A stretch of DNA of 64,000 bases from Clostridium beijerinckii (lineage in GTDB: Bacteria; Bacillota; Clostridia; Clostridiales; Clostridiaceae): the NCBI RefSeq assembly GCF_018223745.1, contig NZ_CP073653.1:2694001-2758000 (forward strand). The letters run 5' to 3'. The notes under the pieces were generated by a model. The model did not search any database. It was not told the origin of the DNA and worked only from the letters and a program-made list of their open reading frames with translations. The position numbers were made by a program, and so were the translations under genes. Positions 36,824 through 46,278 of the stretch are shown here, one piece after another. Position 1 is the stretch's first letter; every line of letters begins with the position of its first letter.

Positions 36824-38581
36824 ATGAAAAATAATGCAGCACAAAGAGAATTTAAAAAGTATAAGGGTCAGATAAATCAAATAGAAGAAATAGTTGAGCA
36901 TTCAAAGCCAGGAGCATTATTAGAGCATGAGAGTTCAATAAGAAAGAAACTTAGACATCTTAAGGAATTAGAAAATCAGAGTTTAAGAGATTTTAATGAG
37001 GTTTATGAGAGATATGAAGAGCTATTAGAAACTGTTTCAAAGAAAATGCTTGATTACTATAATAAAAATAATAATACAAGTTTTGATTTTTATGAAGTAG
37101 TGCGTGGAAATTATAATAGTTTTTTAAATCAAGGACTAATGACAATATTAACAAAACAACATATTCCCAAATTAGTTGCAAAAGAATTTGAAGAAAATTT
37201 CCCAAGTAATCCTAAAGATGAGTATCGTCAAGCAAGAAGCATGAAAAGAAAGTTCTACATACATTTAGGCGATACAAATACAGGTAAAACTTATAATGCT
37301 TTAGAACGTCTTAAAAGTGCAAAAAAAGGTGTTTATTTATCACCACTTAGAATTCTAGCTTTAGAAAATTTTGAAAAGTTAAATAGAGAAGGAGTAATTT
37401 GTGATCTTTTAACTGGTGAAGAGGAAATAATAAATGTAGGATCTACTCACACATCATGTACAATAGAGAAAGTTAATTTAAAAGAACATTATGATATAGC
37501 TGTAATTGATGAGATTCAGATGATAAGTGATCCTTTTCGTGGAATGGCATGGAGTAAAGCTCTACTAGGGCTTCAATGTGATGAAATACATATATGTGGA
37601 GCTGCTAATGCTAAATATATATTAGAAACAATTATAAGTGATTGTAAAGATGAATATGAAATAAGAGAATATACAAGAGCTATACCATTAGAAGTTGAAT
37701 ATAAGAATTTTAGTTATAATGATGTTCAGGAAGGTGATGCTGTTGTAGTCTTTTCTAAAAAAAGAGTATTAGAAATAGCAGAGGAATATTCAAGTAGAAA
37801 CATCAAGGCAAGTATAATTTATGGTGATTTACCACCTGAAGTTAGGAAAATGCAATACGAACAGTTCATTAATAAAGAAACAAAGATTCTTGTGACTACT
37901 GACGCAATAGGAATGGGAGTCAATCTTCCTATTCGAAGAATTATATTTATGAGTATAAGGAAATTTGATGGAGAAGAAGTAAGAGAGTTAACTTCGCAGG
38001 AAATAAAGCAAGTAGGAGGGCGTGCTGGTAGGCTTGGTATTTATGACGTTGGGTATATTGCCAGTGTTGGCGGCAATGCAGATATAATTAAATCTAAATT
38101 AGAAACAGAAGACGAGGTTATAAAACAAGCTGTTATAGGGCCATCAGAAGCAATACTTAAGATTAGAAGTCTGCCTTTAAATGAAAAATTAGCCCTTTGG
38201 AGTACAAGAACAGAAAAATTAGATTATTATACTAAGATGGATGTAAGTGAATATATTTTGATCTTGGATAGGCTAAGGAAATACAAGCTTAATGAAGAAA
38301 TTCAATGGGATTTACTGAAAGTTCCATTTGATGTGTCTAGAGATGAACTTATGAATGCATTTTTAAATTATGTAGATGAACTATTTGTGAATAAACAGAA
38401 AGAATTATTTAAACCCCAAAACTTTAATGGTGGTTTGGATGATTTAGAAATTTATTATCAGAAGATAAACATGTATTACTCATTTTCTAAAATATTTAAT
38501 TTAAAACTAGACGTTCAATGGGTTTATGATGAGAGATTAAAAGTAAGTGAAGAAATAAATGATATATTATTAAGACTTTAA
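36824..38581 (+). CDS. SUV3-like DExH-box RNA helicase
   Basis: The 585-residue protein is an SF2 helicase related to mitochondrial SUV3. A mostly helical N-terminal region (about 1-140) leads to the helicase core: Walker A GDTNTGKT at residues 149-156, the DEIQ box in VIDEIQMISDPFRG (about 228), a SAT-like GAANAKYI, and the second RecA domain with TDAIGMGVNLPIRRIIF and QVGGRAGRLG. The C-terminal SUV3-type domain follows. In mitochondria SUV3 works with an RNase in RNA decay; the bacterial role is inferred. It stands alone, with its own terminator. Confidence 0.85.
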   Translation: MKNNAAQREFKKYKGQINQIEEIVEHSKPGALLEHESSIRKKLRHLKELENQSLRDFNEVYERYEELLETVSKKMLDYYNKNNNTSFDFYEVVRGNYNSFLNQGLMTILTKQHIPKLVAKEFEENFPSNPKDEYRQARSMKRKFYIHLGDTNTGKTYNALERLKSAKKGVYLSPLRILALENFEKLNREGVICDLLTGEEEIINVGSTHTSCTIEKVNLKEHYDIAVIDEIQMISDPFRGMAWSKALLGLQCDEIHICGAANAKYILETIISDCKDEYEIREYTRAIPLEVEYKNFSYNDVQEGDAVVVFSKKRVLEIAEEYSSRNIKASIIYGDLPPEVRKMQYEQFINKETKILVTTDAIGMGVNLPIRRIIFMSIRKFDGEEVRELTSQEIKQVGGRAGRLGIYDVGYIASVGGNADIIKSKLETEDEVIKQAVIGPSEAILKIRSLPLNEKLALWSTRTEKLDYYTKMDVSEYILILDRLRKYKLNEEIQWDLLKVPFDVSRDELMNAFLNYVDELFVNKQKELFKPQNFNGGLDDLEIYYQKINMYYSFSKIFNLKLDVQWVYDERLKVSEEINDILLRL

Positions 38582-38603
38582 TAATATCAATAATTAATGA
38601 TGT

Positions 38604-38662
38604 AATAGGTAATAATAAATTGAGTATTAAGCTTACTTAAATTTGTTATTACCTATTATTTC
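38604..38662 (+). terminator. Terminator after the SUV3-like helicase
   Basis: AATAGGTAATAATAAAT (38604-38620) pairs with ATTTGTTATTACCTATT (38641-38657) around a 20-base loop. Confidence 0.65.
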
Positions 38663-38834
38663 GTAAAAACACATTTCAAAATAAACATTATAAAATTAGC
38701 AACCTAAGAAAGATTTAAAATTAGTAACAAAATATGATAAGGGACAATAATATGAGATTGAAAACATAGAGTAATAATGTTAATAGATAAATTTGTCCTA
38801 TTTCAATTTTTCATGAAATATTGGAGGTAGCTGA

Positions 38835-39530
38835 TTGAGTAATAATATTATCGAAATGAATAAAATTACTAAAAGTTTTTTTATAGGGAAAGAAAATCAA
38901 TTAGATATACTTAAGGATATTGATATTAATGTACAAAAAGGTGAATTTATAGCCATTGTTGGCTCATCTGGATCTGGAAAGAGTACATTAATGAATATTA
39001 TAGGAGTACTTGATAGACAAACATCAGGTCAGTATGTTCTTGATGAAATAGATGTTAGTAAAGTAAGTGATAATAAATTAGCAGAGATCAGGAATAAGAA
39101 AATTGGATTTGTATTTCAGACTTCTAATTTAATAGCTAGAACAAATTCTATCCAAAATGTAGAGCTGCCAATGCTATATTATGGAATGGATAGAAGAACA
39201 AGAATTAATAGAGCAAAAGAACTATTGGAGTTAGTTGGAATGGAAGATAGGTTAACTCACCTGCCTAGTGAGCTGTCAGGAGGGCAGAAGCAAAGAGTTG
39301 CTATTGCTCGTGCATTAGCAAATGATCCAGATATTATACTTGCTGATGAACCAACAGGAGCGCTTGATTCAGAAACAGGAAGAATAGTCATGAATTTATT
39401 TCATAAAATACATGAAAAGCAAGGAAAGACTATAGTGCTAATTACGCATGATAATAATTTAGCAAGTGAAACCCAAAGGATATTAACTATAAAAGATGGA
39501 AAAATTATTGGGGAAAAGCATCTTTGTTAA
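38835..39530 (+). CDS. ABC transporter ATP-binding protein, LolD/MacB type, orphan
   Basis: The 231-residue ATPase is complete: Walker A GSSGSGKST (about residues 42-50), Q-loop VFQTSNLI, signature LSGGQKQRVAIARAL (about 141), Walker B IILADEPTGALD, and switch His in LITHDNN. The sequence type, with LMNIIGVLDRQTSGQY, is that of ATPases that serve MacB/FtsX-like permeases in antimicrobial-peptide or lipoprotein export. No permease gene lies on either side, so its partner must be elsewhere or lost. The start is TTG at 38835, supported by GGAGGTAG seven bases before it. Confidence 0.85.
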   Translation: MSNNIIEMNKITKSFFIGKENQLDILKDIDINVQKGEFIAIVGSSGSGKSTLMNIIGVLDRQTSGQYVLDEIDVSKVSDNKLAEIRNKKIGFVFQTSNLIARTNSIQNVELPMLYYGMDRRTRINRAKELLELVGMEDRLTHLPSELSGGQKQRVAIARALANDPDIILADEPTGALDSETGRIVMNLFHKIHEKQGKTIVLITHDNNLASETQRILTIKDGKIIGEKHLC

Positions 39531-39856
39531 AAAATATAAACTCAAATTATTTATTGATATTCCATATTAAATAATTCCGTATTATTGTAATAGTATAGCA
39601 CATTTATGAAATGTTGTTTACAAATACCAATAACATCGCTAAAGTAATATACGAATTTGAAAATTTATCTCAATGATTATATTAAAATGGAATTTTATAA
39701 GGAATTGAAAAGGTTAACTTTAAGATTATCATAAAATTTTCTTGAAAATTGTAATAATATATTTATATATATCCAATTTTGAGGTATACTTTAATTGTTT
39801 GAGTTTTTTTATAATAATAAGCCAATTTACAAAATAATTAAAAAAGGGGAACGCAA

Positions 39857-40948
39857 ATGAGTGAATTAAATCATGAACTTGGAATTATAGCATTAGAAAG
39901 TTGCAAAGAATTAGGCGATGCTATTAACAAGTATATCCAAGACAACAGAAATTGTACTGAATCATTCTTAATACCAGTTGAAGAAATTAGATTTTCTAAT
40001 GGCGAAGGAAAAATTAAGATTTCTGAAACTGTTAGAGCAAAGGATATCTACATTTTATGTGATGTCGGAAATTATAGCTGCACATACAAAATGTTCGGGA
40101 TTGAAAACCATAAAGGTCCAGATGAACATTTTCAAGATATAAAAAGAACTGTTGCAGCAATAAGAGGTAAAGCAGCGAGAATAACTGTAATTATGCCTCT
40201 TTTATATGAATCGAGACAACATAGACGTAAAGGAAGGGAATCTCTAGATTGTGCCTTAGCACTTCAGGAACTTGAAAGATTAGGTGTTGATGAAATTATA
40301 ACTTTTGATGTTCACGATCCTAACATTCAAAATGCAATTCCTTTATTGTCTTTCGAAAATATATATCCAACTTATGATATTGTAAAAGCTATTGTGTCAA
40401 ATGAAAAGTCATTAGGATTAGATAAGGAAAGTCTACTTGTAATAAGTCCTGATACTGGTGCTATGGATAGAGCTATTTACTATTCAAGTGTTTTAGGAGT
40501 AGATGTTGGGTTATTCTATAAGAGAAGAGATCATTCTACAATTGTTAATGGAAAAAATCCGATTGTTCAACATGAATATGTAGGACGAGAAGTTTCAGGA
40601 AAAGATGTTTTAATTGTTGATGACATGATAGCATCTGGTGAATCTGTTCTTGATATTGCAAAGGAATTAAAGAAAAGAAATGCTAGAAATGTATATGTAG
40701 CAGCTACTTTTGCTTTCTTTACTGAAGGTCTTGAAAAGTTTGCAAAGGCATATGAAGATGGATTAATATCTAGAATATATTCAACTAACTTAACATATAT
40801 ACCTGAAAGTTTACAAAATGAACCATGGTTTATAGGCGTTGATTTGTCACAGCTTTGTGCTAGAATTATAAATAGATTAAATCACGGAAGATCAATTGCT
40901 AAATACATGGATGCGACAAGAATAATACATAGCTTATTAAATAAGTAA
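39857..40948 (+). CDS. Divergent ribose-phosphate pyrophosphokinase-like protein
   Basis: The 363-residue protein resembles PRPP synthetase but is about 45 residues longer and differs in key places. Seen: the N-terminal ISETVRAKDIYILCD (usual: ES-RG-D-I), the loop KAARITVIMPLLYESRQHRRKGRESLDCALALQELERLG (only described here by its RQHRRKGRE core), FDVHDPNIQNAIPL, SPDTGAMDRAIYYSS in place of the classical SPDxGG loop, and a PRPP-type motif LIVDDMIASGES. Such long paralogs occur beside a canonical prs in clostridia. It may make PRPP or be a regulatory relative. GGGGAACGC precedes the ATG; a strong terminator follows. Confidence 0.75.
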   Translation: MSELNHELGIIALESCKELGDAINKYIQDNRNCTESFLIPVEEIRFSNGEGKIKISETVRAKDIYILCDVGNYSCTYKMFGIENHKGPDEHFQDIKRTVAAIRGKAARITVIMPLLYESRQHRRKGRESLDCALALQELERLGVDEIITFDVHDPNIQNAIPLLSFENIYPTYDIVKAIVSNEKSLGLDKESLLVISPDTGAMDRAIYYSSVLGVDVGLFYKRRDHSTIVNGKNPIVQHEYVGREVSGKDVLIVDDMIASGESVLDIAKELKKRNARNVYVAATFAFFTEGLEKFAKAYEDGLISRIYSTNLTYIPESLQNEPWFIGVDLSQLCARIINRLNHGRSIAKYMDATRIIHSLLNK

Positions 40949-40972
40949 TTACTTTATATCTATATTTATAAG

Positions 40973-41037
40973 AAAAGAGCTACTTAGGTTTTTAAATGAA
41001 ATAACAATTTCATTTAAGTACTTAAGTAGCTCTTTTT
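40973..41037 (+). terminator. Terminator after the PRPP-synthetase-like gene
   Basis: AAAAGAGCTACTTA (40973-40986) pairs with TAAGTAGCTCTTTT (41023-41036); an inner stem AAATGAAAT/ATTTCATTT extends it. Confidence 0.8.
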
Positions 41038-41101
41038 AATAGTTATAGTAGTGAAAGTAAATTTATATAATAAAGCAGTGTACATACTACAATAATGTTA
41101 A

Positions 41102-41371
41102 TTATAAAAATGTTCTTCTTGATGCTATTAATCTAAGCTCAGTAGCATCTGTTATATCATAATTATATTCACTACCTTTAGAATGTGCTGAATTTTTATT
41201 GTAAATATATTCTGAATTACTGAAAAGTGAATTTAAAACAGACTTACATAGTTTAAATGCATAATTTAGAATTTTAGATATACCTTTTGAAACTTTATTA
41301 AGGGAAATATTTTTGTTAGTTGTATAGGTTACCAATTTAAAATTAGATTTATTAATAGCTTTACCGTTCAT
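41102..41371 (-). CDS. Small hypothetical protein
   Basis: An 89-residue product I do not recognise. It has a GGAGGG ribosome site before its ATG on the minus strand, which supports a real gene. The sequence is basic at the start (MNGKAINKSNFKLVTYT), has an amphipathic middle (KVSKGISKILNYAFKLCKSV, LNSLFSNSEY) and ends ELRLIASRRTFL. There is no clear membrane segment. It faces the PRPP-synthetase-like gene tail to tail, and shares the following 577-bp gene-free region with the NlpC/P60 gene as divergent partner. Function unknown. Confidence 0.5.
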   Translation of the reverse strand: MNGKAINKSNFKLVTYTTNKNISLNKVSKGISKILNYAFKLCKSVLNSLFSNSEYIYNKNSAHSKGSEYNYDITDATELRLIASRRTFL

Positions 41372-41730
41372 AATAATCCCTCCAGTTTAAAAAATAATTT
41401 GTATTTTTTAATGATATTTAATTTTTTATTACTTCTATACTAATAATATAAATCATTTATATAAAAACTGCATCCTCATATAAATTCCCATTTGGTAAAA
41501 TTGTAGGCAATTTTCTGAAGATATTTATGAAAATAAATTTAATATTATCTTTATAGTAATAAAGGTTTGGTAAATGTTAATAATTAATAAATTTAATACA
41601 AATTTCTTCTGAAATGGATTGAAAATTTAATATATTTTAGTAACAATACAGTAATAAAAGTTATGATTAGTTAATATATATAATGTGAAAGAGAATTAAG
41701 TAAAATAACTTTTTATAAAACTATATAATA

Positions 41731-41832
41731 TCAAGTGAAACTTGATTCAGGTGGGGAATACCCGGCTAAATCGTAGTTTAACTTATCTGGGTCTACCCAC
41801 AGTTTCCACCCGCTTAAAAAGTGAGTGACAAA
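41731..41832. ncRNA. Structured segment upstream of the NlpC/P60 gene: leader RNA or IS200/IS605 right-end remnant
   Basis: A GC-richer island in AT-rich DNA with strong nested pairing: hairpin TCAAG-TGAAA-CTTGA (41731-41745), GGTGG (41750-41754) with CCACC (41806-41810), ACCCGG (41760-41765) with CTGGGT (41787-41792), GGGT-CTACCC, and CGCTT-AAAAA-GTGAG. On the plus strand it would sit about 100 bases before the NlpC/P60 start as a leader. On the minus strand the end CCCCACCTGAATCAAG resembles, from memory, right ends of tnpB-carrying IS200/IS605 elements that encode guide RNA. I cannot decide between the two, and no known riboswitch consensus fits. Confidence 0.4.
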
Positions 41833-41948
41833 TGTGACTAGACATCAGATAAATTATGTTGTTATTGTTAGTTAAGAATATTCATATATTAAGATTTTGT
41901 TTTTAGAATGTCGAGATTCATATTTAGTAGATGCCAGGGGAGGATAAG

Positions 41949-42944
41949 ATGAAAATTAGGTGTAAATTTGCGTTAATAGTAGCTTTACTATTTTTTATGA
42001 CAATGATGAGTAATGAATTGCCAGCTTTTGCAGAACCTGAACTATCACTCGAACAAGCTATACAAAACATTCAAGAATGTGATAGCAAAATTGATAATAA
42101 TATAGACAAGCTAAATAAGATTAAAGAAGAAGTTTCTCAAAAGGAAAAGCAAATAAAGGATAATGAAGAACAATTAAAGATAGCTAAGGAAGATGTAGAA
42201 GAGAAAGATAAGAAATTAGCCGATAGATTAAAAGGTATACAGTTAAATGGAGGTGTTGAATCAACAACGCTTCAATACTTAGATGCTTTAATTTCTTCGG
42301 GAAATGTTTTAGAAGCAATGAATAAGGCATCATTAATATATAAAATATGTGAAAATGATAAAAATATGATTTTACAAGCAAAAGAGTCCGAAAAAAGGAT
42401 AATAGAAGTAAATGAAGAGATAGAAAAAGGAAAAGCTGATTTGCAAAAAAATGAAAACGATATTAGAAATCAAGTTGTAGAATTAGAGGATCAAAAAGAT
42501 AAACTATTAAAATATATTAAAGATAATAATATATTATTGAGCAGGAATACAGGCATAACTGTTCCGGTTACATTATCATCTGATATTACTGGTCAGAAAA
42601 GGTCTCTAATAGAAGAAGCTGAAAAATATTTGAAAGTTCCTTATTTATGGGGAGGAGAGTCACCATCAGGCTTTGATTGCTCGGGTTTGATTCAATATGT
42701 ATTTAAGTCGCAAGGGATATATATACCTAGAATATCACAGGACCAGCAGCGTTTTGCGAAAACAATTAGCATATCTGAAATTAAACCAGGAGATTTGGTA
42801 TTTAATAAACCATCAGAATCTACACACGTAGGGATGTATATAGGGGATGATATGTATATTCAAGCGCCTCGAACTGGAGATGTTGTTAAAATAAGCAGAT
42901 TAAGTAGGTCCAATATGAAATATGTTGGAAGAGTATTAGATTAG
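41949..42944 (+). CDS. Secreted coiled-coil NlpC/P60 peptidoglycan hydrolase
   Basis: I start at ATG 41949, behind AGGGGAGGATAAG. The 331-residue product has a signal peptide (cleavage near PAFA-EPE, about residue 27), a long coiled coil (about 30-200, rich in K/E/Q heptads such as KEEVSQKEKQIKDNEEQ), and a C-terminal NlpC/P60 domain. The catalytic Cys is in FDCSGLIQYV, the His in STHVGMYIGDD, and a polar third residue in YIQAPRTG. This layout is that of CwlO/PcsB-like D,L-endopeptidases that cut murein stem peptides and are often gated by FtsEX. A structured segment lies in the leader. Confidence 0.9.
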   Translation: MKIRCKFALIVALLFFMTMMSNELPAFAEPELSLEQAIQNIQECDSKIDNNIDKLNKIKEEVSQKEKQIKDNEEQLKIAKEDVEEKDKKLADRLKGIQLNGGVESTTLQYLDALISSGNVLEAMNKASLIYKICENDKNMILQAKESEKRIIEVNEEIEKGKADLQKNENDIRNQVVELEDQKDKLLKYIKDNNILLSRNTGITVPVTLSSDITGQKRSLIEEAEKYLKVPYLWGGESPSGFDCSGLIQYVFKSQGIYIPRISQDQQRFAKTISISEIKPGDLVFNKPSESTHVGMYIGDDMYIQAPRTGDVVKISRLSRSNMKYVGRVLD

Positions 42945-42965
42945 AGTCATATTAAAAATTACAGC

Positions 42966-43002
42966 ACATAAGGTACTTAAAATATTAATAGCGGCCTTAT
43001 GT
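42966..43002. terminator. Hairpin between the convergent NlpC/P60 and kinase genes
   Basis: ACATAAGG (42966-42973) pairs with CCTTATGT (42995-43002). T tracts are weak. Confidence 0.45.
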
Positions 43003-43019
43003 ACTGATATTAAAAATAT

Positions 43020-44897
43020 TTAATCATATATATCAGAAAACTCTATTTTTATTCTTTGAATATTACTTTCTTTTGCTAAATCCTCATCTGAAGTAACATT
43101 TTCGCTTTCTGGCAAAACTTTAACGGGAAGCTCTATTATAAACTCACTGCCTTTGCCATATTCACTATTGATTTTAATTGTACCATTGTGAAGTTCAACA
43201 AGGGATTTTACGAGAGAAAGTCCTATGCCACTTCCTTCTCTTTTTCGCGAAAGTGATTTATCTACTTGAACAAATCTCTTGAAAATGGATAATTGTTTAT
43301 CTTTAGGGATTCCAACACCAGTATCTCTTACAGAGACTATAATGCTTGAATCTTTATCTAGTATATTTACAAATATGCTTCCTCCAGAAGAAGTAAATTT
43401 TATGGCATTTGAAAGAAGATTAAGCATTATTCTTTCGATTTTATCCGCATCGCAAGCCATTAGCTTTTCTTCAATGTTTGTATCAAAAATAATGTCTAAA
43501 CCTTTGTTTTTAGCATAATCAGTTACAGATAAAGTTATATCTTCTATAGTGGATATGATATTTTCATTTTTTAAGCTGAGTTTAAAGTATTCAGCATCAA
43601 TTTTAGTAATATCTATTAAATTATTTACTAGCCTTAATAACCTATAGCAGTTTTGTTTCATAATATTATAGTATTTGCTTATTTTGTCTTTACTATCTGT
43701 ATTAGTTTTGTTTGCTCCAATTAAATTTAGAAGTTGCAGTGTGCTAAGCATTACGTTTAGTGGGGTTCTAAATTCATGAGATAAATTTGCAAAAAATTCT
43801 GTTTTAAGTTTATCATATTCTGCAGCTTTATCTAATAACCGACTTTGCTCTTGTATTTTTAATCTAAGATTTTCAGATTTTTTATGTTCCGAAATATCTC
43901 GGATAACACTTAATATACATGGGTTACCTTCATATTCAATAGCTCCAGAGTATATATTTACTGGAATAATATTTCCATCGAATTGAATCATTTTTTCTTC
44001 GATTATAGGTACTGATATATTATGCTTAAGCACTTTTTCAAATCTATTAAGTATAATATCGCGATAATCCTTATGAACAATGCCAATTTCAAATAAGTCT
44101 CTACCTAGAATACTTTTAAAATTGTTAATGTTTAGTAGTTTTTCCACGCCTTTATTCACAAAAAGTATTTTATAATTTGTGTCTAAAATAAAAACTCCCT
44201 CATAAATACTGTCTAATATGTATAAGAGTTGCCCCTTTTTCTTTTCAATTAACTTATAAGTGTCTTTTAGTTTTTTATATTTCTCTTCTCTGAGAATTTT
44301 TATATTACTAATTTTTTTCTTGTTTTTTAATTCGAGCTTCCAATCAAGCATAATCTTTTCAATAAACATATGAAAAAAATCTAAACCGACAAAAAAAGAA
44401 TCGTAAGGTAAATTTAAGTTGTTAGCTAGTATTTGAATTTCTTTTGTGCTGTCCTCATAAATTCCTGTATCTAATAGGAGAAGCTTATTGGGTTTTTTAT
44501 CTAAAATAAATGAGGTATTATCTTTATCCATGTTTTTAAGCCAGCCTGATGTTATAACATATGAATTTGTATCTAAAAGATTATTAACTACATCTTTATT
44601 AATAAATAAGTTAAGACAGTGTTCCATTTTATATAGTGTGCATTTTTCTTTGTTATTAATAAAATCTTCTAAGTTAGAGCTGCAACAATTATTTTCAATA
44701 ATAACAAAAATTTTATTACACATTTTTTCACATAAATTAATAGCCTCTATTAAACAGTGATTTTTTGTGTTTGTTGCTTTTGAACATGTGGATGTAAATG
44801 GTATAATCATAACATTTTTTATATTATAAGTCTTTACTGCAAATTCAATCTCTTCAATAAAATTTTCACAAATTACTATACCCAAATTAGTTTTCAT
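43020..44897 (-). CDS. Orphan PAS sensor histidine kinase with N-terminal DUF1638-like domain
   Basis: The 625-residue soluble kinase has an N-terminal region (about 1-205) rich in Cys and His (CSKATNTKNHCLIEA, NNCCSSN, MEHCLNLF) that resembles DUF1638, a coiled linker, one PAS domain (about 225-345), a HisKA dimerisation domain with FFANLSHEFRTPLNVML (His about 385), and a HATPase domain with NLLSNAIKFT, DTGVGIP and GSGIGLSLVK. There is no membrane segment, so the signal is internal. No response regulator is nearby. DUF1638 assignment is tentative; several Cys could bind a metal or corrinoid-related ligand. GGGAGG precedes the ATG. Confidence 0.8.
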   Translation of the reverse strand: MKTNLGIVICENFIEEIEFAVKTYNIKNVMIIPFTSTCSKATNTKNHCLIEAINLCEKMCNKIFVIIENNCCSSNLEDFINNKEKCTLYKMEHCLNLFINKDVVNNLLDTNSYVITSGWLKNMDKDNTSFILDKKPNKLLLLDTGIYEDSTKEIQILANNLNLPYDSFFVGLDFFHMFIEKIMLDWKLELKNKKKISNIKILREEKYKKLKDTYKLIEKKKGQLLYILDSIYEGVFILDTNYKILFVNKGVEKLLNINNFKSILGRDLFEIGIVHKDYRDIILNRFEKVLKHNISVPIIEEKMIQFDGNIIPVNIYSGAIEYEGNPCILSVIRDISEHKKSENLRLKIQEQSRLLDKAAEYDKLKTEFFANLSHEFRTPLNVMLSTLQLLNLIGANKTNTDSKDKISKYYNIMKQNCYRLLRLVNNLIDITKIDAEYFKLSLKNENIISTIEDITLSVTDYAKNKGLDIIFDTNIEEKLMACDADKIERIMLNLLSNAIKFTSSGGSIFVNILDKDSSIIVSVRDTGVGIPKDKQLSIFKRFVQVDKSLSRKREGSGIGLSLVKSLVELHNGTIKINSEYGKGSEFIIELPVKVLPESENVTSDEDLAKESNIQRIKIEFSDIYD

Positions 44898-45349
44898 GTT
44901 ATCCTCCCATTTTAGCTAAGAGATTAATTTACCTCATAGCTGATTTTTACTAATAGATCATATATTATTCAATAGCGATTTTGTAAGTAAAAGTGACTAT
45001 TCCATATGTTTAAATAATTAGCTATGTATATAGGCTTGGCTAAGTATATATAAATTTATAATTTATCAGAAATTTGTTTTAACATAAAAAGTTGATTAAA
45101 CAAATGCATTAATATTATACCCCTTTTTTTTCTAAAATTCTATAAAATTACCCATTTTTACAGTTTATTTGATATTATAAAATGTAGATAGTATCTTGTA
45201 TTAAGAGCAAGGTGAATTTAAAATGAAGAGATAAAACAATGAAAGATGATACAAATATAATTTTTAATATTATAAAGTTACTGTTTTGCATATACTATGT
45301 TTAACTTAGAAGCAATATATAAAATAAGCTGATAAAATTGGAGGAAACA
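44898..45349. other. Divergent intergenic region between the kinase and yhaM
   Basis: About 450 bp of AT-rich DNA that must hold promoters for both genes. I see a T-rich tract at 45121-45135 but no clear operator, hairpin or small gene. Confidence 0.4.
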
Positions 45350-46252
45350 ATGAATACAAAAGAGAATTTTTTAAGCAATGTGAAAAGCGGTGAAAGCGTA
45401 AAAATATCACTAATGGTCATGAAAATATTATTTAGAGATCCTGCAAAAATAGTCTGCATATTGGCTGATAAAAGTGGAGAAACGAAGGCAAATTTACCCA
45501 ACAAGAAAGATGATATTACAGACGGAATAGTTTTAGAAGTTGAGGGAATTAAAGATGGAATTCTAGATGCGAAAAAATATGAAATTATTACAAGCTATAG
45601 CATTTCAGATTATCTTCCAACAGTAAATAGGCCTGTTGATGATATTATGCAGGAAATAGAGCTTTATACAAGTACGTATATAATTTCAAAAGAGGCTAAA
45701 GCCTTGAACGATTATTTCTTTAAAGACGAAGAGTTTCTAGACAAATTTAAAAGAGGTATAGGCGGAGTATCGATGCATCATAATTACATAGGAGGACTTG
45801 CAGAACATACATTAAATGTTATGCATTTAACTTTAATGCTTTGCGAAAGATATGGTTGCAGAAGAACAGAAATTGCCATACTTGCTGCAAAACTGCATGA
45901 CATAGGGAAGATTTATGAGTTATCTTATGATGGACCGTTTAAATATACTCTTAGAGGTGAAATGGAAGGGCATATCGTTATTGGTGTTGAAATGATAGAT
46001 AAGGCAATCATGAAAAATTCTTCATATTATAGTGAAGATTTTATCATGAGAATAAAAGGCTGTGTAGTTCAACATCATGGAAAACTTGAATATGGTTCAC
46101 CTAGAGAAATGAGAATGGAAGAATCTTTTATAATAAATTATGCAGATTCAATAGATGCAACAATGAATAAAATTTCTCAAATAAAAGATAGAATAGAGCC
46201 AGGAAACTGGTCAGAATATGACAGAAGAATTGAAACTAAATTATATTTATAG
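45350..46252 (+). CDS. yhaM: YhaM-type 3'-5' exoribonuclease
   Basis: I start at ATG 45350, after TTGGAGGAAACA; the in-frame TTG at 45338 overlaps that site. The 300-residue protein has an N-terminal OB-fold (about 10-90, DKSGETKANLPNK) and an HD-domain nuclease with MHHNYIGGLAEHTLNVM, AAKLHDIGKIYEL and VVQHHGKLEYGSPREM, the pattern of B. subtilis YhaM and staphylococcal CvfA-related Cbf1. YhaM trims RNA and single-stranded DNA ends using Mn2+. It is followed by the small DUF503 gene 26 bp later. Confidence 0.88.
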   Translation: MNTKENFLSNVKSGESVKISLMVMKILFRDPAKIVCILADKSGETKANLPNKKDDITDGIVLEVEGIKDGILDAKKYEIITSYSISDYLPTVNRPVDDIMQEIELYTSTYIISKEAKALNDYFFKDEEFLDKFKRGIGGVSMHHNYIGGLAEHTLNVMHLTLMLCERYGCRRTEIAILAAKLHDIGKIYELSYDGPFKYTLRGEMEGHIVIGVEMIDKAIMKNSSYYSEDFIMRIKGCVVQHHGKLEYGSPREMRMEESFIINYADSIDATMNKISQIKDRIEPGNWSEYDRRIETKLYL

Positions 46253-46278
46253 TTTAAGAAAAGGGACGCGATTATTAT

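Noticed and set aside
41731..41832. c-di-AMP (ydaO-type) riboswitch before a wall hydrolase
   Set aside because: That class often precedes NlpC/P60 genes, but its conserved core sequences as I know them are not present here.
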